DNA from: CAZMVY01 sp964653435 | GTDB lineage: Bacteria > Planctomycetota > Phycisphaerae > UBA1845 > PWPN01 | Length of the DNA stretch: 64,000 nucleotides | Reading direction: 5' to 3' | Assembly (NCBI GenBank): GCA_964653435.1 | Contig: CAZZFA010000010.1 | Location: 15,609-79,608, forward strand | In this document: positions 51,929 through 60,732 of the stretch, piece after piece | How positions within the stretch are numbered: position 1 is the stretch's first letter | Layout: each line of letters begins with the position of its first letter | Notes under the pieces: generated by a model | Told to the model about the DNA's origin: nothing | The model's database searches: none | Seen by the model: the letters and a program-made list of their open reading frames with translations, nothing else | Translations under genes and position numbers: made by a program

Positions 51929-54163
51929 TCAGCGGACAACCGGCTCGGCCTCCGGGATGCGCGGCGGCATGGGCCTCGGCGGGCGCAGGGCGTCTCCGGG
52001 ACGTCCCGCAAACAGAGTGAGCATGGTGAGCGGCAGATACCACGGTATTTCGGCGCCTCCTCCGTCCGCTCGCCAGAGTTGCCCGGCGAGGATCAACGCC
52101 GCGCTTGCCGCACCCAGGTGAAACACGGTGCATCGTGAGCGGAAAACGACCATCACCACGAGCAGCACCAGTGCCAGCAGCAGGTAGCCCGCGAAGACCC
52201 AGCGACGGACATCTACGACTCGGGCGATTCTCGCCCGCGCGAGCGTTCGTGCGGCCATGCCCGCATCCTGTCCGTGGAGCACGTCGTATTCCTTCCGCTT
52301 CCACTCGGACCACGCGCTCCACCGCTCGTCGCCTGACGCGGCGGCCGGCCTTGTTGTCGCGGGCGAAAGACTCGACATGGCGGCGACGGGGGCCTCGGTT
52401 TCCCCGGCGAACACGCTCTCGAAGATCGTGCGGCCCGCGGCGATCCGGCGTTGCCACCAGGAATACCGGCCGACGGCCTGCCGATACATCACCACCAACG
52501 CGCGAGCGGCTTGCGGGTCTGCCGGGCGGATATTCCGCAGGGCGACTTCGTGCGTGTCGCTCAAACGCAATCCCGTCGGCGGGGCGACATGGTTTTGCCT
52601 CCATACGTCCGCGGGGATCTCCTGCAGCAATCTGGACGAAAGCATCGGACCGGCGTCCGGGTTGCCGTCGTCTGCCAGCCATCGCATCACCGGGGCCGCG
52701 GGGCAACGGCTCGGCAGCGCCGTCGACTGCGTCGTTCCGGATGTGGGCAGGAGCACCCACCGGCCGTCAAGGATGCTCAACTCGTGCGTACCGAGGACAC
52801 TCGCCTGGCCGATGGCCGCAAGGCACACCTCGGGGCGTGGAGGCAACGGCTCGGTCTTGTGCAGCGCATACCACTTGACCGCCCCGGCGACCACCACAAA
52901 TGCCGCGACGAATGCCAGCGCGCCCCGGTCGCGCACGTTTCGCGGAGGCGGCGCCGGGTCCGCATCGGCTGTTGCTATCTCCGAGGCCGCGCGGATGGGT
53001 CTCGCCTCCTCGATCGTGCGAGCCGCCGGGCGGCGCCGCAGGAAGTATCCGAACCACGCCGGCGCCAGCAGGCCCGCGTAGAACATCGTGCCCGCCGCCG
53101 CGGCCAGAAGAATGCCGGACAGGACCGCGCCAATCGTGCGGGCCTTCGGCGAGGCGACGATGAGCGCCCATACCACCAATGCCCCCGGGACCGTCAGCGG
53201 CGCCATGGCCACCTCGCCTGCCACCGGCGCAAGGACGCCGTACAGACCGGCCAGCATCGCACCGGTCGTCGCGCTATGGTACTGCCGGCCCAGAATGACG
53301 ATCCCGAGTAACAGCAACGCATGGGCTACGCCGGAAATCCATCGGGTCGGTGCCAGATTCAGCGGCGCGGCGCCGGGTGCGCGATTCGAATCGGCCGCGG
53401 TTGACGGAGCGCTCGTGGCCGGCCGTGAGCCTGCCGTCGGGCGGACGTTGGGCGCGGGCTTCAGAAAAGCCGCGTGCAGCATATACAGGAGCGGGCCATC
53501 GGCGGCCTCGAAGGCGGTCTGTCCGTACGGCAGGGTGCCCGTCTCCCGGAGATACCGGCCGCCCAGTACGACACGTTTGCCCCGTTCGCCGACATCCGCG
53601 ACGGGCAACGTGCAGAAGTTCGTCGATACGGCGAAAGCCAGCAGCACCCACGCCGCCGCGCCGATGCCCGGTGGCGGTGCTTCCCTCGCCGTGCGCCGCA
53701 GCAACTGCCCCAGCGTCCGCAAGAAGAGGTACGCGCAGCTCGCGAAAAGGGCCGTCCAGGCCGCGAACGCGTATGAGATGTCCGGTGCCTTCGGTGTGGC
53801 CGGGCGGATGTCGTGACGAAATGCGAATGCCACGGCCAGGAGGATAATGGCCAGCACATCTACCGTGCGGAGCGACCAGAATCGCCGGTAATCCAGTGCC
53901 AGCAACAACCACAGGAGACCCCCGAACCACACGAGCACCGCCGGCTCGAAGACGGGCCGAAAGAGCCTGCGATAATCCGGGCCGGTCGGTGCCGAGGTCG
54001 CTGCCGCACGTCCCGCGAGTGTGTCCGATCCGACGGCCGTCGACACCGCGGCCGTTGCGGGCCCGCCCGTCGGCACCGTCAGTGATTGCGCCGAAGCCGT
54101 CGTCGCAAAGAGCGTCACGCATCCGAGCAGTGCCAACCTCGCGCTGATCCGTCGAGCCGGCAT
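51929..54163 (-). CDS. Large polytopic membrane protein, possible GT-C-like glycosyltransferase
   Basis: 744 residues. Signal-like N-terminus (ARLALLGCVTLFATTASA), then Ala/Thr-rich periplasmic sequence and about 10-12 hydrophobic helices. A loop has GGRYLRETGTLPYGQTAFEA followed by ADGPLLYMLHAAF, which recalls the 'Y..G.lPY….GPLLY.lha' loop of lipid-linked sugar transferases, but an Asp-Asp pair is not clear. Between helices near 330 and the C-terminus is an about 200-residue soluble domain (NHVAPPTGLRLSDTHEVALR). AAGGAGG precedes ATG 54163. It ends in a proline-rich tail (RPPRPMPPRIPEAEP). Function unknown. Confidence 0.65.
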   Translation of the reverse strand: MPARRISARLALLGCVTLFATTASAQSLTVPTGGPATAAVSTAVGSDTLAGRAAATSAPTGPDYRRLFRPVFEPAVLVWFGGLLWLLLALDYRRFWSLRTVDVLAIILLAVAFAFRHDIRPATPKAPDISYAFAAWTALFASCAYLFLRTLGQLLRRTAREAPPPGIGAAAWVLLAFAVSTNFCTLPVADVGERGKRVVLGGRYLRETGTLPYGQTAFEAADGPLLYMLHAAFLKPAPNVRPTAGSRPATSAPSTAADSNRAPGAAPLNLAPTRWISGVAHALLLLGIVILGRQYHSATTGAMLAGLYGVLAPVAGEVAMAPLTVPGALVVWALIVASPKARTIGAVLSGILLAAAAGTMFYAGLLAPAWFGYFLRRRPAARTIEEARPIRAASEIATADADPAPPPRNVRDRGALAFVAAFVVVAGAVKWYALHKTEPLPPRPEVCLAAIGQASVLGTHELSILDGRWVLLPTSGTTQSTALPSRCPAAPVMRWLADDGNPDAGPMLSSRLLQEIPADVWRQNHVAPPTGLRLSDTHEVALRNIRPADPQAARALVVMYRQAVGRYSWWQRRIAAGRTIFESVFAGETEAPVAAMSSLSPATTRPAAASGDERWSAWSEWKRKEYDVLHGQDAGMAARTLARARIARVVDVRRWVFAGYLLLALVLLVVMVVFRSRCTVFHLGAASAALILAGQLWRADGGGAEIPWYLPLTMLTLFAGRPGDALRPPRPMPPRIPEAEPVVR

Positions 54164-54428
54164 GAGGGCCTCCTTGCGCCTGCGCGTGCGGATGATACCT
54201 CGGGTCATTCCGGCGTTGCCCACGATATAGTAATGTACCCGGCGGGGCAGCACCAGTTGCATGTCGGCTGCCCTGCGCGGATACGCCTGCCCATACTGTC
54301 ATTCTCCGCCGTTGTTCCGATATTCCGGGCACGGGCGGTGCGGGTGTTCGTTCCGGCGCCGCAGGTTGCCGTATACGGCTCGCACTTGTCCCACCCATCC
54401 CCGGCACGAAGAGCGGGTGGAAAGACGG

Positions 54429-55619
54429 ATGGCGAACACGCCTTCACCGAAGCCCGGGCACGCGATACAATCCGCGCCAACGATGCCTTGCATCCTGCAC
54501 CTGATCGACGAGACGACGGCGGATGACTCGCTCATCACGTTGCGTCAATTGATCCGACGGCTCCCGCGGCCGCAGTACAGGCACATTCTCGGCGTGGTCG
54601 GGCGGATGGCGACACCCGTGTGGGCCGCAGGATCGGCGCGCGTGCTTCGGTTCGGATGGCGACTGGGCTGGGTGCCGACGACGGCCCTGCCTGTTCGCGC
54701 GGCCATACGAGACGGCGGCGCGCAGATCATCCATGCCTGGAGCGACACCACCGCCGCCGTCGCCCAGCTTGCCGCAAGCGGCGACTGCCGCGTGGTCGTC
54801 ACGGTCGGTACGCCGCCCGCCCGGCGGGCCTGGAGCAAATGGTGGGCCGCCTTCGGCGGGTTGCCCTCGTCGCCGGCGCCGGCCATCGTGTGCCCGTCGC
54901 GGCTGTTCTTCCGTCGAGCGATTGAAGCCGGCATTCCCACGATACGTTGCGGAGTCATCCGGCCGGCCGCCGACTTCTCCGCCATCAATGAGGCCAGACG
55001 CACGATGGATCGCGCGGTCCTCGGCATCTCCGAGGGCGCGCCCGTGCTGCTCACGCCGTCGCCGCCCTCGCGCCCGGGCGGGCATTACTGCGCCGTCTGG
55101 GCGGCGGCCGTGCTTCAGCAGATCTGGCCGGGGCTGCGGATCATTCTGCCCGGCGAGTCGATGGAATGCCGGCGGCTGCAGCGCTTCGCGGCGAGCTTCC
55201 GGCAGCCGGACCTGCTCATCACCACCGGCCGGCGTTTCGAGTTTGAGCAACTCCTGGTTCTGGCGGATCTGGTGGTGGTTCCGGCGATCGGCGATGTGTC
55301 CGCCGGGGCCGTCGCCTGGGCAATGGCGGCCGGCGTGCCGGTCGTCGGTTCGGCCGTTCCGTCGGTGGCCGAGTACATCGCGGATCATCAGAACGGGCTG
55401 CTCTGCAAGCCGGGCAAGCCGATGGTCCTGGCAGCGCGAATCCGCGCGGCCATGGGGGATATCGCGCTCATGCGCCGGCTTACGGAAACGGCCCGGGGTC
55501 AGGCCTTCGAGGTCTTCGGGCTGACGCGCCTCGTGAATCAGTACCGCACGCTGTACGACAATGTGCTGCGCGGCCGGCACGCGTTCGAGGGCGTTACGGA
55601 TGCGGCAATCGTGGCGTGA
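54429..55619 (+). CDS. Glycosyltransferase family 4-like protein
   Basis: 396 residues. From residue 19 (ATG 54483, an alternative start) MPCILHLIDETTADDSLITL begins a GT-B fold. There is an N-terminal Rossmann half (AQIIHAWSDTTAAVAQLAAS, IVCPSRLFFRRAIEAGIP) and a C-terminal half with GLRIILPGESMECRRLQRFA, LLVLADLVVVPAIGDVSAGA and MAAGVPVVGSAVPSVAEYIA, followed by HQNGLLCKPGKPMVLAARIR, the donor-binding motif region (E-x7-E replaced by D/S…AGAV). GGTGGAAAG precedes 54429. This is typical of cytosolic sugar transferases in polysaccharide assembly. Donor sugar and acceptor not readable. Confidence 0.82.
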   Translation: MANTPSPKPGHAIQSAPTMPCILHLIDETTADDSLITLRQLIRRLPRPQYRHILGVVGRMATPVWAAGSARVLRFGWRLGWVPTTALPVRAAIRDGGAQIIHAWSDTTAAVAQLAASGDCRVVVTVGTPPARRAWSKWWAAFGGLPSSPAPAIVCPSRLFFRRAIEAGIPTIRCGVIRPAADFSAINEARRTMDRAVLGISEGAPVLLTPSPPSRPGGHYCAVWAAAVLQQIWPGLRIILPGESMECRRLQRFAASFRQPDLLITTGRRFEFEQLLVLADLVVVPAIGDVSAGAVAWAMAAGVPVVGSAVPSVAEYIADHQNGLLCKPGKPMVLAARIRAAMGDIALMRRLTETARGQAFEVFGLTRLVNQYRTLYDNVLRGRHAFEGVTDAAIVA

Positions 55620-55752
55620 GGACTCGGGTCTCGCGTTTCCGGTGAGATGCCTGGCCGGCAGGATGCCGATCCAACCCCCAATCCCTGATCCCCAACCCCC
55701 TCCGCCCTACACTGTTATTGCCTGAAATCACCGCAGGACGGGAAGATTTCGA

Positions 55753-55771
55753 GACGGGCGAGATGCCCGTC
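55753..55771 (+). repeat. Short dispersed palindrome
   Basis: GACGGGC (55753-55759) and GCCCGTC (55765-55771) with a 5-nt loop GAGAT, followed by CCCC. This hairpin type is common between planctomycete genes. It lies between the convergent transferase and thioesterase genes and could also act as a weak terminator. Confidence 0.55.
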
Positions 55772-55799
55772 CCCCATTGGGTTGCGGGCCGAGCCCGCC

Positions 55800-56240
55800 C
55801 TACGGATTGATGCGGTCGGTGTGGGGTGTAATCGGCTGTTTGGGCTTGCCGTGGAGGATGTCTTCCGGGATGGGGGTCGGGCGCCCGCTGCGATCCACGC
55901 AGGCGAGGGTGCTGGTGGCTTCGCACAGGATGCGGCCTTCGCGCCGGATCACATACGCGTGGTCGATGCGCGCCCGCGTCTGGCGGGTGATGGTCGTCGT
56001 GAGGACGATGACGTCGTCGTAATAGGCCGGGGCCTTGAACCGGCACTCGATCCGGGCGACGACGTAGAAGTAGCCGCTCGCCTCGATGTCGCGGTATTGC
56101 ACGCCGTTGGCCCGCAGCAGCTCGGTCCGCCCCATCTCGAAGAACTCGAAGTAGCGCGAGTGGTGGAGCAGCCCCATCGGGTCGCACTCGGCGTACCGCA
56201 CACGGATCTCCATGTCGCAGGTCGTTATGGGCTCGTTCAT
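55800..56240 (-). CDS. Acyl-CoA thioesterase, YbgC/FadM (4-hydroxybenzoyl-CoA thioesterase) family
   Basis: 146 residues with a hotdog fold. EIRVRYAECDPMGLLHHSRY followed by FEFFEMGRTELLRANG is the family signature, with catalytic Asp near residue 20 (AECDPMG; the usual D-x-x-G). Later it has FYVVARIECRFKAPAYYDD and IDHAYVIRREGRILCEATST. It should hydrolyse short- or medium-chain acyl-CoA thioesters in the cytosol. ATG 56240 lies in a tandemly duplicated 20-bp stretch (56221-56260), so its start region has two nearly identical ATG-containing copies, the outer one out of frame. Confidence 0.88.
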   Translation of the reverse strand: MNEPITTCDMEIRVRYAECDPMGLLHHSRYFEFFEMGRTELLRANGVQYRDIEASGYFYVVARIECRFKAPAYYDDVIVLTTTITRQTRARIDHAYVIRREGRILCEATSTLACVDRSGRPTPIPEDILHGKPKQPITPHTDRINP

Positions 56241-56260
56241 GTCGTTATGGGTTCGTTCAT
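56221..56260 (-). repeat. 20-bp tandem duplication spanning the thioesterase start codon
   Basis: GTCGTTATGGGCTCGTTCAT occurs at 56221-56240 and again, with one C-to-T difference, at 56241-56260. The outer copy encodes a 7-codon frame (MNEPITT) that ends in a TGA overlapping the real ATG (ATGA). Confidence 0.85.
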
Positions 56261-56280
56261 GGCCGTCACGTCCCACTCAC

Positions 56281-56780
56281 GGGGCGGTAGTGTAGCGACG
56301 GAGCGACGGTTCGCCAAGCTGACAGGCAGGTCAGGGCGCATGGCCGTGGTTGCAGACGGCGGGCGGCGGGGCTTTACCAAGGCTGGCGGAAGCCGGCTGG
56401 GCGGCAAGCGCGGAAGGGGATGGAGCCGTGCTCCCACCGGCTGAAGGTGGCGGCCAAAGACAGGCCGGCTGAAGCGATGCTCCGTCGTCAACTTCCAGCC
56501 ATGCAGCCGAAGGCGGCGGCGCAGCCTGTGAAACGGCCAAACTCCAGGGCCGGCTGAAGCCGGCCTTGCGTGCGCGGCATACCGTCGGCTCCAGCCGACG
56601 CGGGTTTGCCACCGCCCTCGGGCTTGGCAGCCCGTTGAAAAAGTCACGAACCCCTGCCGCCGACCGGACCGGCGAAACCGAAAACGCGGTGTCAGCGACT
56701 GCCCCAACGCTCTTTCAACGGACTGTCAGGCTTGTTCACACCTGTGGAAACGACGGGATGACGGCCGTTGCGATTCGGAT
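56281..56780 (+). other. Gene-free region with small GC palindromes
   Basis: 500 bp with no supportable gene. It holds several short palindromes such as GCCGGCTGAAGCCGGC (near 56550) and TCGGCTCCAGCCGA (near 56585). It leads into the repeat island. Confidence 0.5.
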
Positions 56781-56799
56781 CGACGCCAACGCCTTGTTG

Positions 56800-57011
56800 C
56801 TAACGTCTCGTTGCCAACGTCATGTCGCCAACGTACGCCTTGACGCCAACACCTTGATGCCAACGTCTCGTTGCCAACGTCATGTCGCCAACGTACGCCT
56901 TGACGCCAGCGTCTTGACGCCAGCACCTTGATGCCAACGTCTTGACGCCAACACCTTGATGCCAACGTCTTGACGCCAACACCTTGACGCCAGCGTCTTG
57001 ACGCCAACGTC
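56800..57011 (+). repeat. Minisatellite built on a 14-nt unit
   Basis: About 15 units of TTGACGCCAACACC / TTGATGCCAACGTC and close variants (CTCGTTGCCAACGT, CATGTCGCCAACGT). A 60-bp higher-order block (from about 56803) is repeated exactly once (from about 56863). It lies in a gene-free region; translated frames across it are long but repetitive. Confidence 0.9.
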
Positions 57012-57033
57012 CTGTCCCGGAGGGACATTCGAC

Positions 57034-57181
57034 AATAGCCCAGCGATTTATCGCTGGGTAGCGGGGGCCGCCACATCGCAGAGTCCCGCAGGGACGACTG
57101 AGATTCGTGCGCGCTCAGCCGTCCCTACGGGACGGGTCCGCGGTCGGTGCCGCCGCCCCAGCGATAAATCGCTGGGCTATT
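57034..57181 (+). repeat. Element bounded by perfect 25-bp inverted repeats
   Basis: The left arm (57034-57058) and the right arm (57157-57181) are perfect reverse complements over 25 nt. Each arm is itself nearly palindromic (CCCAGCGATAAATCGCTGGG). Between and around them lie copies of a GTCCC…GGGAC palindrome. This is a planctomycete-style intergenic element; no transposase is present. Confidence 0.85.
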
Positions 57182-57289
57182 TTCACGCGCCCCTCCGGGG
57201 CGTTGGCCTGGGTGCCCGGCGGGCGTCCCTGCGGGGCGTTGTGCGGTGCGCACGGCGGACCACGCCAAGATGTGGGAAAACCCAAGGCC

Positions 57290-57800
57290 GCCTTCGGCCG
57301 CAACCGGATACGGCCGCGCCGGCGGCCGTCATGCTGAGCGAAGCGAAGCATCTGGCTTCTCCGCGCCACTCAGCCGGATTCTTCCTCGCTGCGCTCCTCA
57401 GAATGACGGGTCGCGCTACCGCCGCAGCGCAATACATGCGCGCAAGGCGCGCTAACCCTGCGACGGAAGACTCCAGGGCTGCCTTCGGCCGCAACCGAAC
57501 GCGGGCGCGCCGGCTCCGTCATGCTGAGCGAAGCGAAGCATCTGGCTTCTCCGCGCCACTCAGCCGGATTCTTCGTCGCTGCGCCCCTCAGAATGACGGG
57601 TGGCGCTACCGCCGCAGCGCAATACATGCGCGCGAGGCGCGCTAACCCTGCGACGGAAGACTCCAAGGCTGCCTTCGGCCGCAACCGAACGCGGGCGCGC
57701 CGGCGGCCGTCATGCTGAGCGAAGCATCTGGCTTCTCCGCGCCACTCAGCCGGATTCTTCGTTGCTGCGCTCCTCAGAATGACGGGTGGCGCTACCGCCG
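57290..57800 (+). repeat. Dispersed repeat element, tandem triplication (190-191 bp units)
   Basis: Three head-to-tail copies begin at about 57291, 57482 and 57672 (periods 191 and 190). Each has CCTTCGGCCGCAACCG, CATGCTGAGCGAAGC…GCATC, GATTCTTCG…CTCAGAATGACGGG, GCGCTACCGCCGCAGCGC and CTGCGACGGAAGACTCC. The third copy has a short deletion in the GCGAAGC run and is cut off after the ACCGCCGCAACGCG block. The units contain ATTCT…AGAAT and ATGCT…AGCAT hairpins. Single copies occur at 612-733, 14446-14650 and 51735-51845. Confidence 0.9.
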
Positions 57801-57871
57801 CAACGCGACAGTGTGCCATCGGGACGGTTCACCCCGCGGGAGGCCCCGGAGAGGCCGCACTCCACAGGACC

Positions 57872-59884
57872 TCATTCCCGTCCGATGAGCTTGTTGAACT
57901 CCTTCTCCGTGAGCACCTTTACGCCCAGTTCCTTTGCCTTCTGGAGCTTCGAGCCCGGGTCCGCGCCGCAGATGAGGTAATCGGTGTTCCGGCTGACCGA
58001 GCCGACGGCCTTGCCGCCAAGTTCGACGATAAGATCCTGGATCTCTTTCCGCGAGTACTTCTCCAGCGTGCCGGTGACGACGAGCGTCTTGCCCGCCAGC
58101 GGCCGGCGGCCTGAGACCGGACGCTTCGGCTGCTTCATGTTCACACCGGCCTCGCGGAGGCGATCGATGAGCCTGCGCGCGGCCTTGTTGTCGAAGTACC
58201 GGCGGATGCTGGCGGCAACCTCGGGGCCGATGCCCTCGATCTCCTGGAGCTTCTGCTCGTCGGCCTCCATGATCCGGTCCATGTCGCCGAAGTGTTCGGC
58301 AAGCAGGTCCGCCGTCGCGGCCCCCACCTGCGGGATATTCAGTGCGGTCACGAGGCGGGCGAGGGGCCGCTTCTTGCTCTCCTCGATCGCCGCGAGCAGG
58401 TTGTCCGCGCTCTTCTCGCCCATCCGCTCGAGAGCGATCAGGTCGTCGCGCCGCTTGTGCAGCGCGTAGAGGTCCGCCGCGTCCTTCACGAGCCCCTTGT
58501 CCACGAGTTGCTCGACGAGCGCAGGGCCCACGCCTTCGATGTCCATCTGGTCGCGGCCGCAGAAGTAGCGAATCCGCTCCTTGACCTGCGCGGGGCAGCC
58601 GGGGTTCTCGCAGCGCAGAGCGACGAGGCCCTCGGCACGCGTCACGGGGCCGCCGCAGGACGGGCACTTCGTCGGCGGATGGATGGGCTTCGCGTCTTGG
58701 GGCCGCTTCTCGGCGACGACCTGCACGACCTGCGGGATGATCTCGCCGGCCTTCTCGACGAGGACCGTGTCGCCGATCATCACGCCGAGGCGCTCGATCT
58801 GGTCGAAGTTGTGGAGGCTCGCGCTCTTGACCGTCGTGCCCGCCAGATGCACGGGCTCGAGGTTCGCAACAGGCGTGATCGTGCCGAGCTTGCCGACCTG
58901 GAAGCGGACCGAGTGGAGCCTGCTCTCGGCGCGTTCGGCCGCGTACTTGAACGCGATGCACCAGCGGGGGGCGCGGCTCGTCGAGCCGAGGAGGTCGCGA
59001 TGGTCGAGACGATCCACCTTGATCACGAGGCCGTCCGTCTCGTAGTCGAGTTCGAGCCGCTTCGATTCCCACTCGCGGATGAACGCACAGACGTCGTCGA
59101 TATTCTGGAAGAGGCGTCGCTGCGGGTTGACAGGGATTCCCCACCGGGTGAACTGGTCCATCAACTGGCTGTGCGTCTGGGCTCGCAACGGGCGGACCTC
59201 GCCGAAGCTGTGCGCGAAGAAGGCGAGTCCGCGTTGCGCGACGATCTGGGAATCGAGCTGTTTGAGCGTGCCGGCGGTGGCGTTTCGCGGATTGGCGAAG
59301 GTCGGTTCGCCTTTTTTCGCCCGCTCGGCGTTGAAGCGGGCGAAGCCGGAACGCGGCCAGTAGACCTCGCCCCGGGCCTCGAGGAGAACGGGTACGTCGC
59401 GGCCGATGAGGCGGAGCGGGATCGCGCGGATCGTGCGGGCGTTCTGCGTGATGTCGTCGCCGGTCTCGCCGTCGCCGCGCGTGGCCGCCTGCACGAGGAT
59501 GCCGCCTTCGTAGCGGAGCGAGATGGCCACGCCGTCGATCTTCGGGTCCACGACGTACGTGGGCTTCTCGCCGCCCAGAGCCTTGCGCACGCGCTGGTCG
59601 AACTCGCGGACCTCGCCCTCGGTGTACGTGTTGTCGATCGAGAGCATGGGAACCGCGTGGCGGACCTGGGCGAAACCCTCGAGCGGGCGGTCGCCGACGC
59701 GCTGCGTGGGCGAGTCGGGTGTGACCAGGTCAGGGTGCTCGGACTCGAGCTTCTTGAGCCGGTCGAAGAGCCGGTCGTATTCGCGGTCGGAGATCTCCGG
59801 CCTCGCGAGCACGTAGTAGAGGTAGTCGTGCCGGCGGATCTCTTCACGCAACCGTTCGATTTCGTCCTTGACATCCTTGCTCAT
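57872..59884 (-). CDS. ligA: NAD-dependent DNA ligase
   Basis: 670 residues, normal length. It seals nicks using NAD+ in replication and repair. N-terminal Ia region (LREEIRRHDYLYYVLARPEI), adenylation motif DPKIDGVAISLRYEGG with the catalytic Lys near 110, EARGEVYWPRSGF, ATAGTLKQLD, DGLVIKVDR, OB fold, a zinc finger CPSCGG…CENPGCPAQ (near 407), helix-hairpin-helix repeats (DIEGVGPALVEQLVDKGLV, IEGIGPEVA), and a C-terminal BRCT domain (LAGKTLVVTGTLEKYSRKEI) from about 590. All motifs are intact. ATG 59884 was chosen because the conserved domain starts right after. It is 22 bp downstream of a zinc-ribbon membrane gene, probably in one operon. Confidence 0.96.
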   Translation of the reverse strand: MSKDVKDEIERLREEIRRHDYLYYVLARPEISDREYDRLFDRLKKLESEHPDLVTPDSPTQRVGDRPLEGFAQVRHAVPMLSIDNTYTEGEVREFDQRVRKALGGEKPTYVVDPKIDGVAISLRYEGGILVQAATRGDGETGDDITQNARTIRAIPLRLIGRDVPVLLEARGEVYWPRSGFARFNAERAKKGEPTFANPRNATAGTLKQLDSQIVAQRGLAFFAHSFGEVRPLRAQTHSQLMDQFTRWGIPVNPQRRLFQNIDDVCAFIREWESKRLELDYETDGLVIKVDRLDHRDLLGSTSRAPRWCIAFKYAAERAESRLHSVRFQVGKLGTITPVANLEPVHLAGTTVKSASLHNFDQIERLGVMIGDTVLVEKAGEIIPQVVQVVAEKRPQDAKPIHPPTKCPSCGGPVTRAEGLVALRCENPGCPAQVKERIRYFCGRDQMDIEGVGPALVEQLVDKGLVKDAADLYALHKRRDDLIALERMGEKSADNLLAAIEESKKRPLARLVTALNIPQVGAATADLLAEHFGDMDRIMEADEQKLQEIEGIGPEVAASIRRYFDNKAARRLIDRLREAGVNMKQPKRPVSGRRPLAGKTLVVTGTLEKYSRKEIQDLIVELGGKAVGSVSRNTDYLICGADPGSKLQKAKELGVKVLTEKEFNKLIGRE

Positions 59885-59906
59885 GGCGTGGTCTCGGCCT
59901 TCGCGC

Positions 59907-60647
59907 TCAGGGTTCCGGGGGCCGGGGCCTCTCGCCGCTGTTTGTGCCGTTCGACGGCCGGCCGTTCCGCGGGCTCGTTTCGTTGCCGGACGTTTCCGTC
60001 GGCAGGCCCCGATCCCCTCCGGCGTTTGAACTGTTGCCATTCCGGCGTGTGTCGGGCGCGCCGGCAAGCTGTTCGTACATGTGTCCCAGCTTACCGCGCG
60101 CCTGCCTGTAGAGCCATCCGCCGAAGCACAGCGACGCCGCCCCGACGAGACAAACGCCAAGTAGCGCGGGCGCGACCTGGTCGTCGAACACGGCAACGCA
60201 CAACCCGGGCCACGCGAGGCATATTCCGACGACGAAAAGCCACAGGCAGACGTGAAACATGGCGAAGACCTGCACCGCCCCGACGACGAAGCGATATCGC
60301 CGATGGTACGTTCGGGCGCAGAAAGCCCAGCCTGCCGCGCAGCCGAGGGCAAGTCCTGCGAAGGTCATTCCAGCGGGCTCCGAAGGACTCACCCGGAGGG
60401 TTGCCCTTGCCATGAGCGCAAAGATGACCGCGAAGAAGGCGAAGCCGGCGCATGCGGCGGGGAGGCTCTCCATGCCGCGGATGCGTTTCTTGCGGTCCTT
60501 CGGCGAAATGCGCAGCAGCCGCAGGTCTGCCCGGTTCCCGCACTCCGGGCAGCGGACGAGGTTGCCGTCGGTCGGCAGGCCGAAGAGGTCGTACCGGCAC
60601 CACGGGCAGGTGAGGTGCTCGGTCGTTTCCGCGTTTGAGTCGGTCAT
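59907..60647 (-). CDS. Zinc-ribbon multi-pass membrane protein, unknown
   Basis: 246 residues. The N-terminal ribbon TCPWCRYDLFGLP…CPECGNRADL belongs to the same CPxC…CPEC class as the broken gene at 653-958. Then come four or five hydrophobic helices (about 65-185: ACAGFAFFAVIFALMARATL; VFAMFHVCLWLFVVGICLAW; LLGVCLVGAASLCFGGWLY) and a Gly/Asn/Pro-rich hydrophilic tail. It is immediately upstream of ligA, on the same strand. No function is established for the family as I know it. Confidence 0.75.
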   Translation of the reverse strand: MTDSNAETTEHLTCPWCRYDLFGLPTDGNLVRCPECGNRADLRLLRISPKDRKKRIRGMESLPAACAGFAFFAVIFALMARATLRVSPSEPAGMTFAGLALGCAAGWAFCARTYHRRYRFVVGAVQVFAMFHVCLWLFVVGICLAWPGLCVAVFDDQVAPALLGVCLVGAASLCFGGWLYRQARGKLGHMYEQLAGAPDTRRNGNSSNAGGDRGLPTETSGNETSPRNGRPSNGTNSGERPRPPEP

Positions 60648-60732
60648 TTGACGCGCCCTGCGAAGTCTCGTGTCTCCCGAGGCGGCTATGGCCTTGGGCG
60701 AGGCTGAACGGCGGAGCGTACCAACGGTTGCC

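Noticed and set aside
56726..57076. 116-residue reverse-strand repetitive protein across the minisatellite
   Set aside because: The unit is 14 nt, not a multiple of 3, so the repeat cannot encode a regular peptide; no RBS. Taken as non-coding.
56800..57800. CRISPR array
   Set aside because: The repeats are contiguous or have 190-bp periods, without short unique spacers, and no cas gene is in the window.
57290..57800. Small proteins in the triplicated element
   Set aside because: The same frames recur in all copies because the DNA recurs; they have no start signals and drift in stop position.
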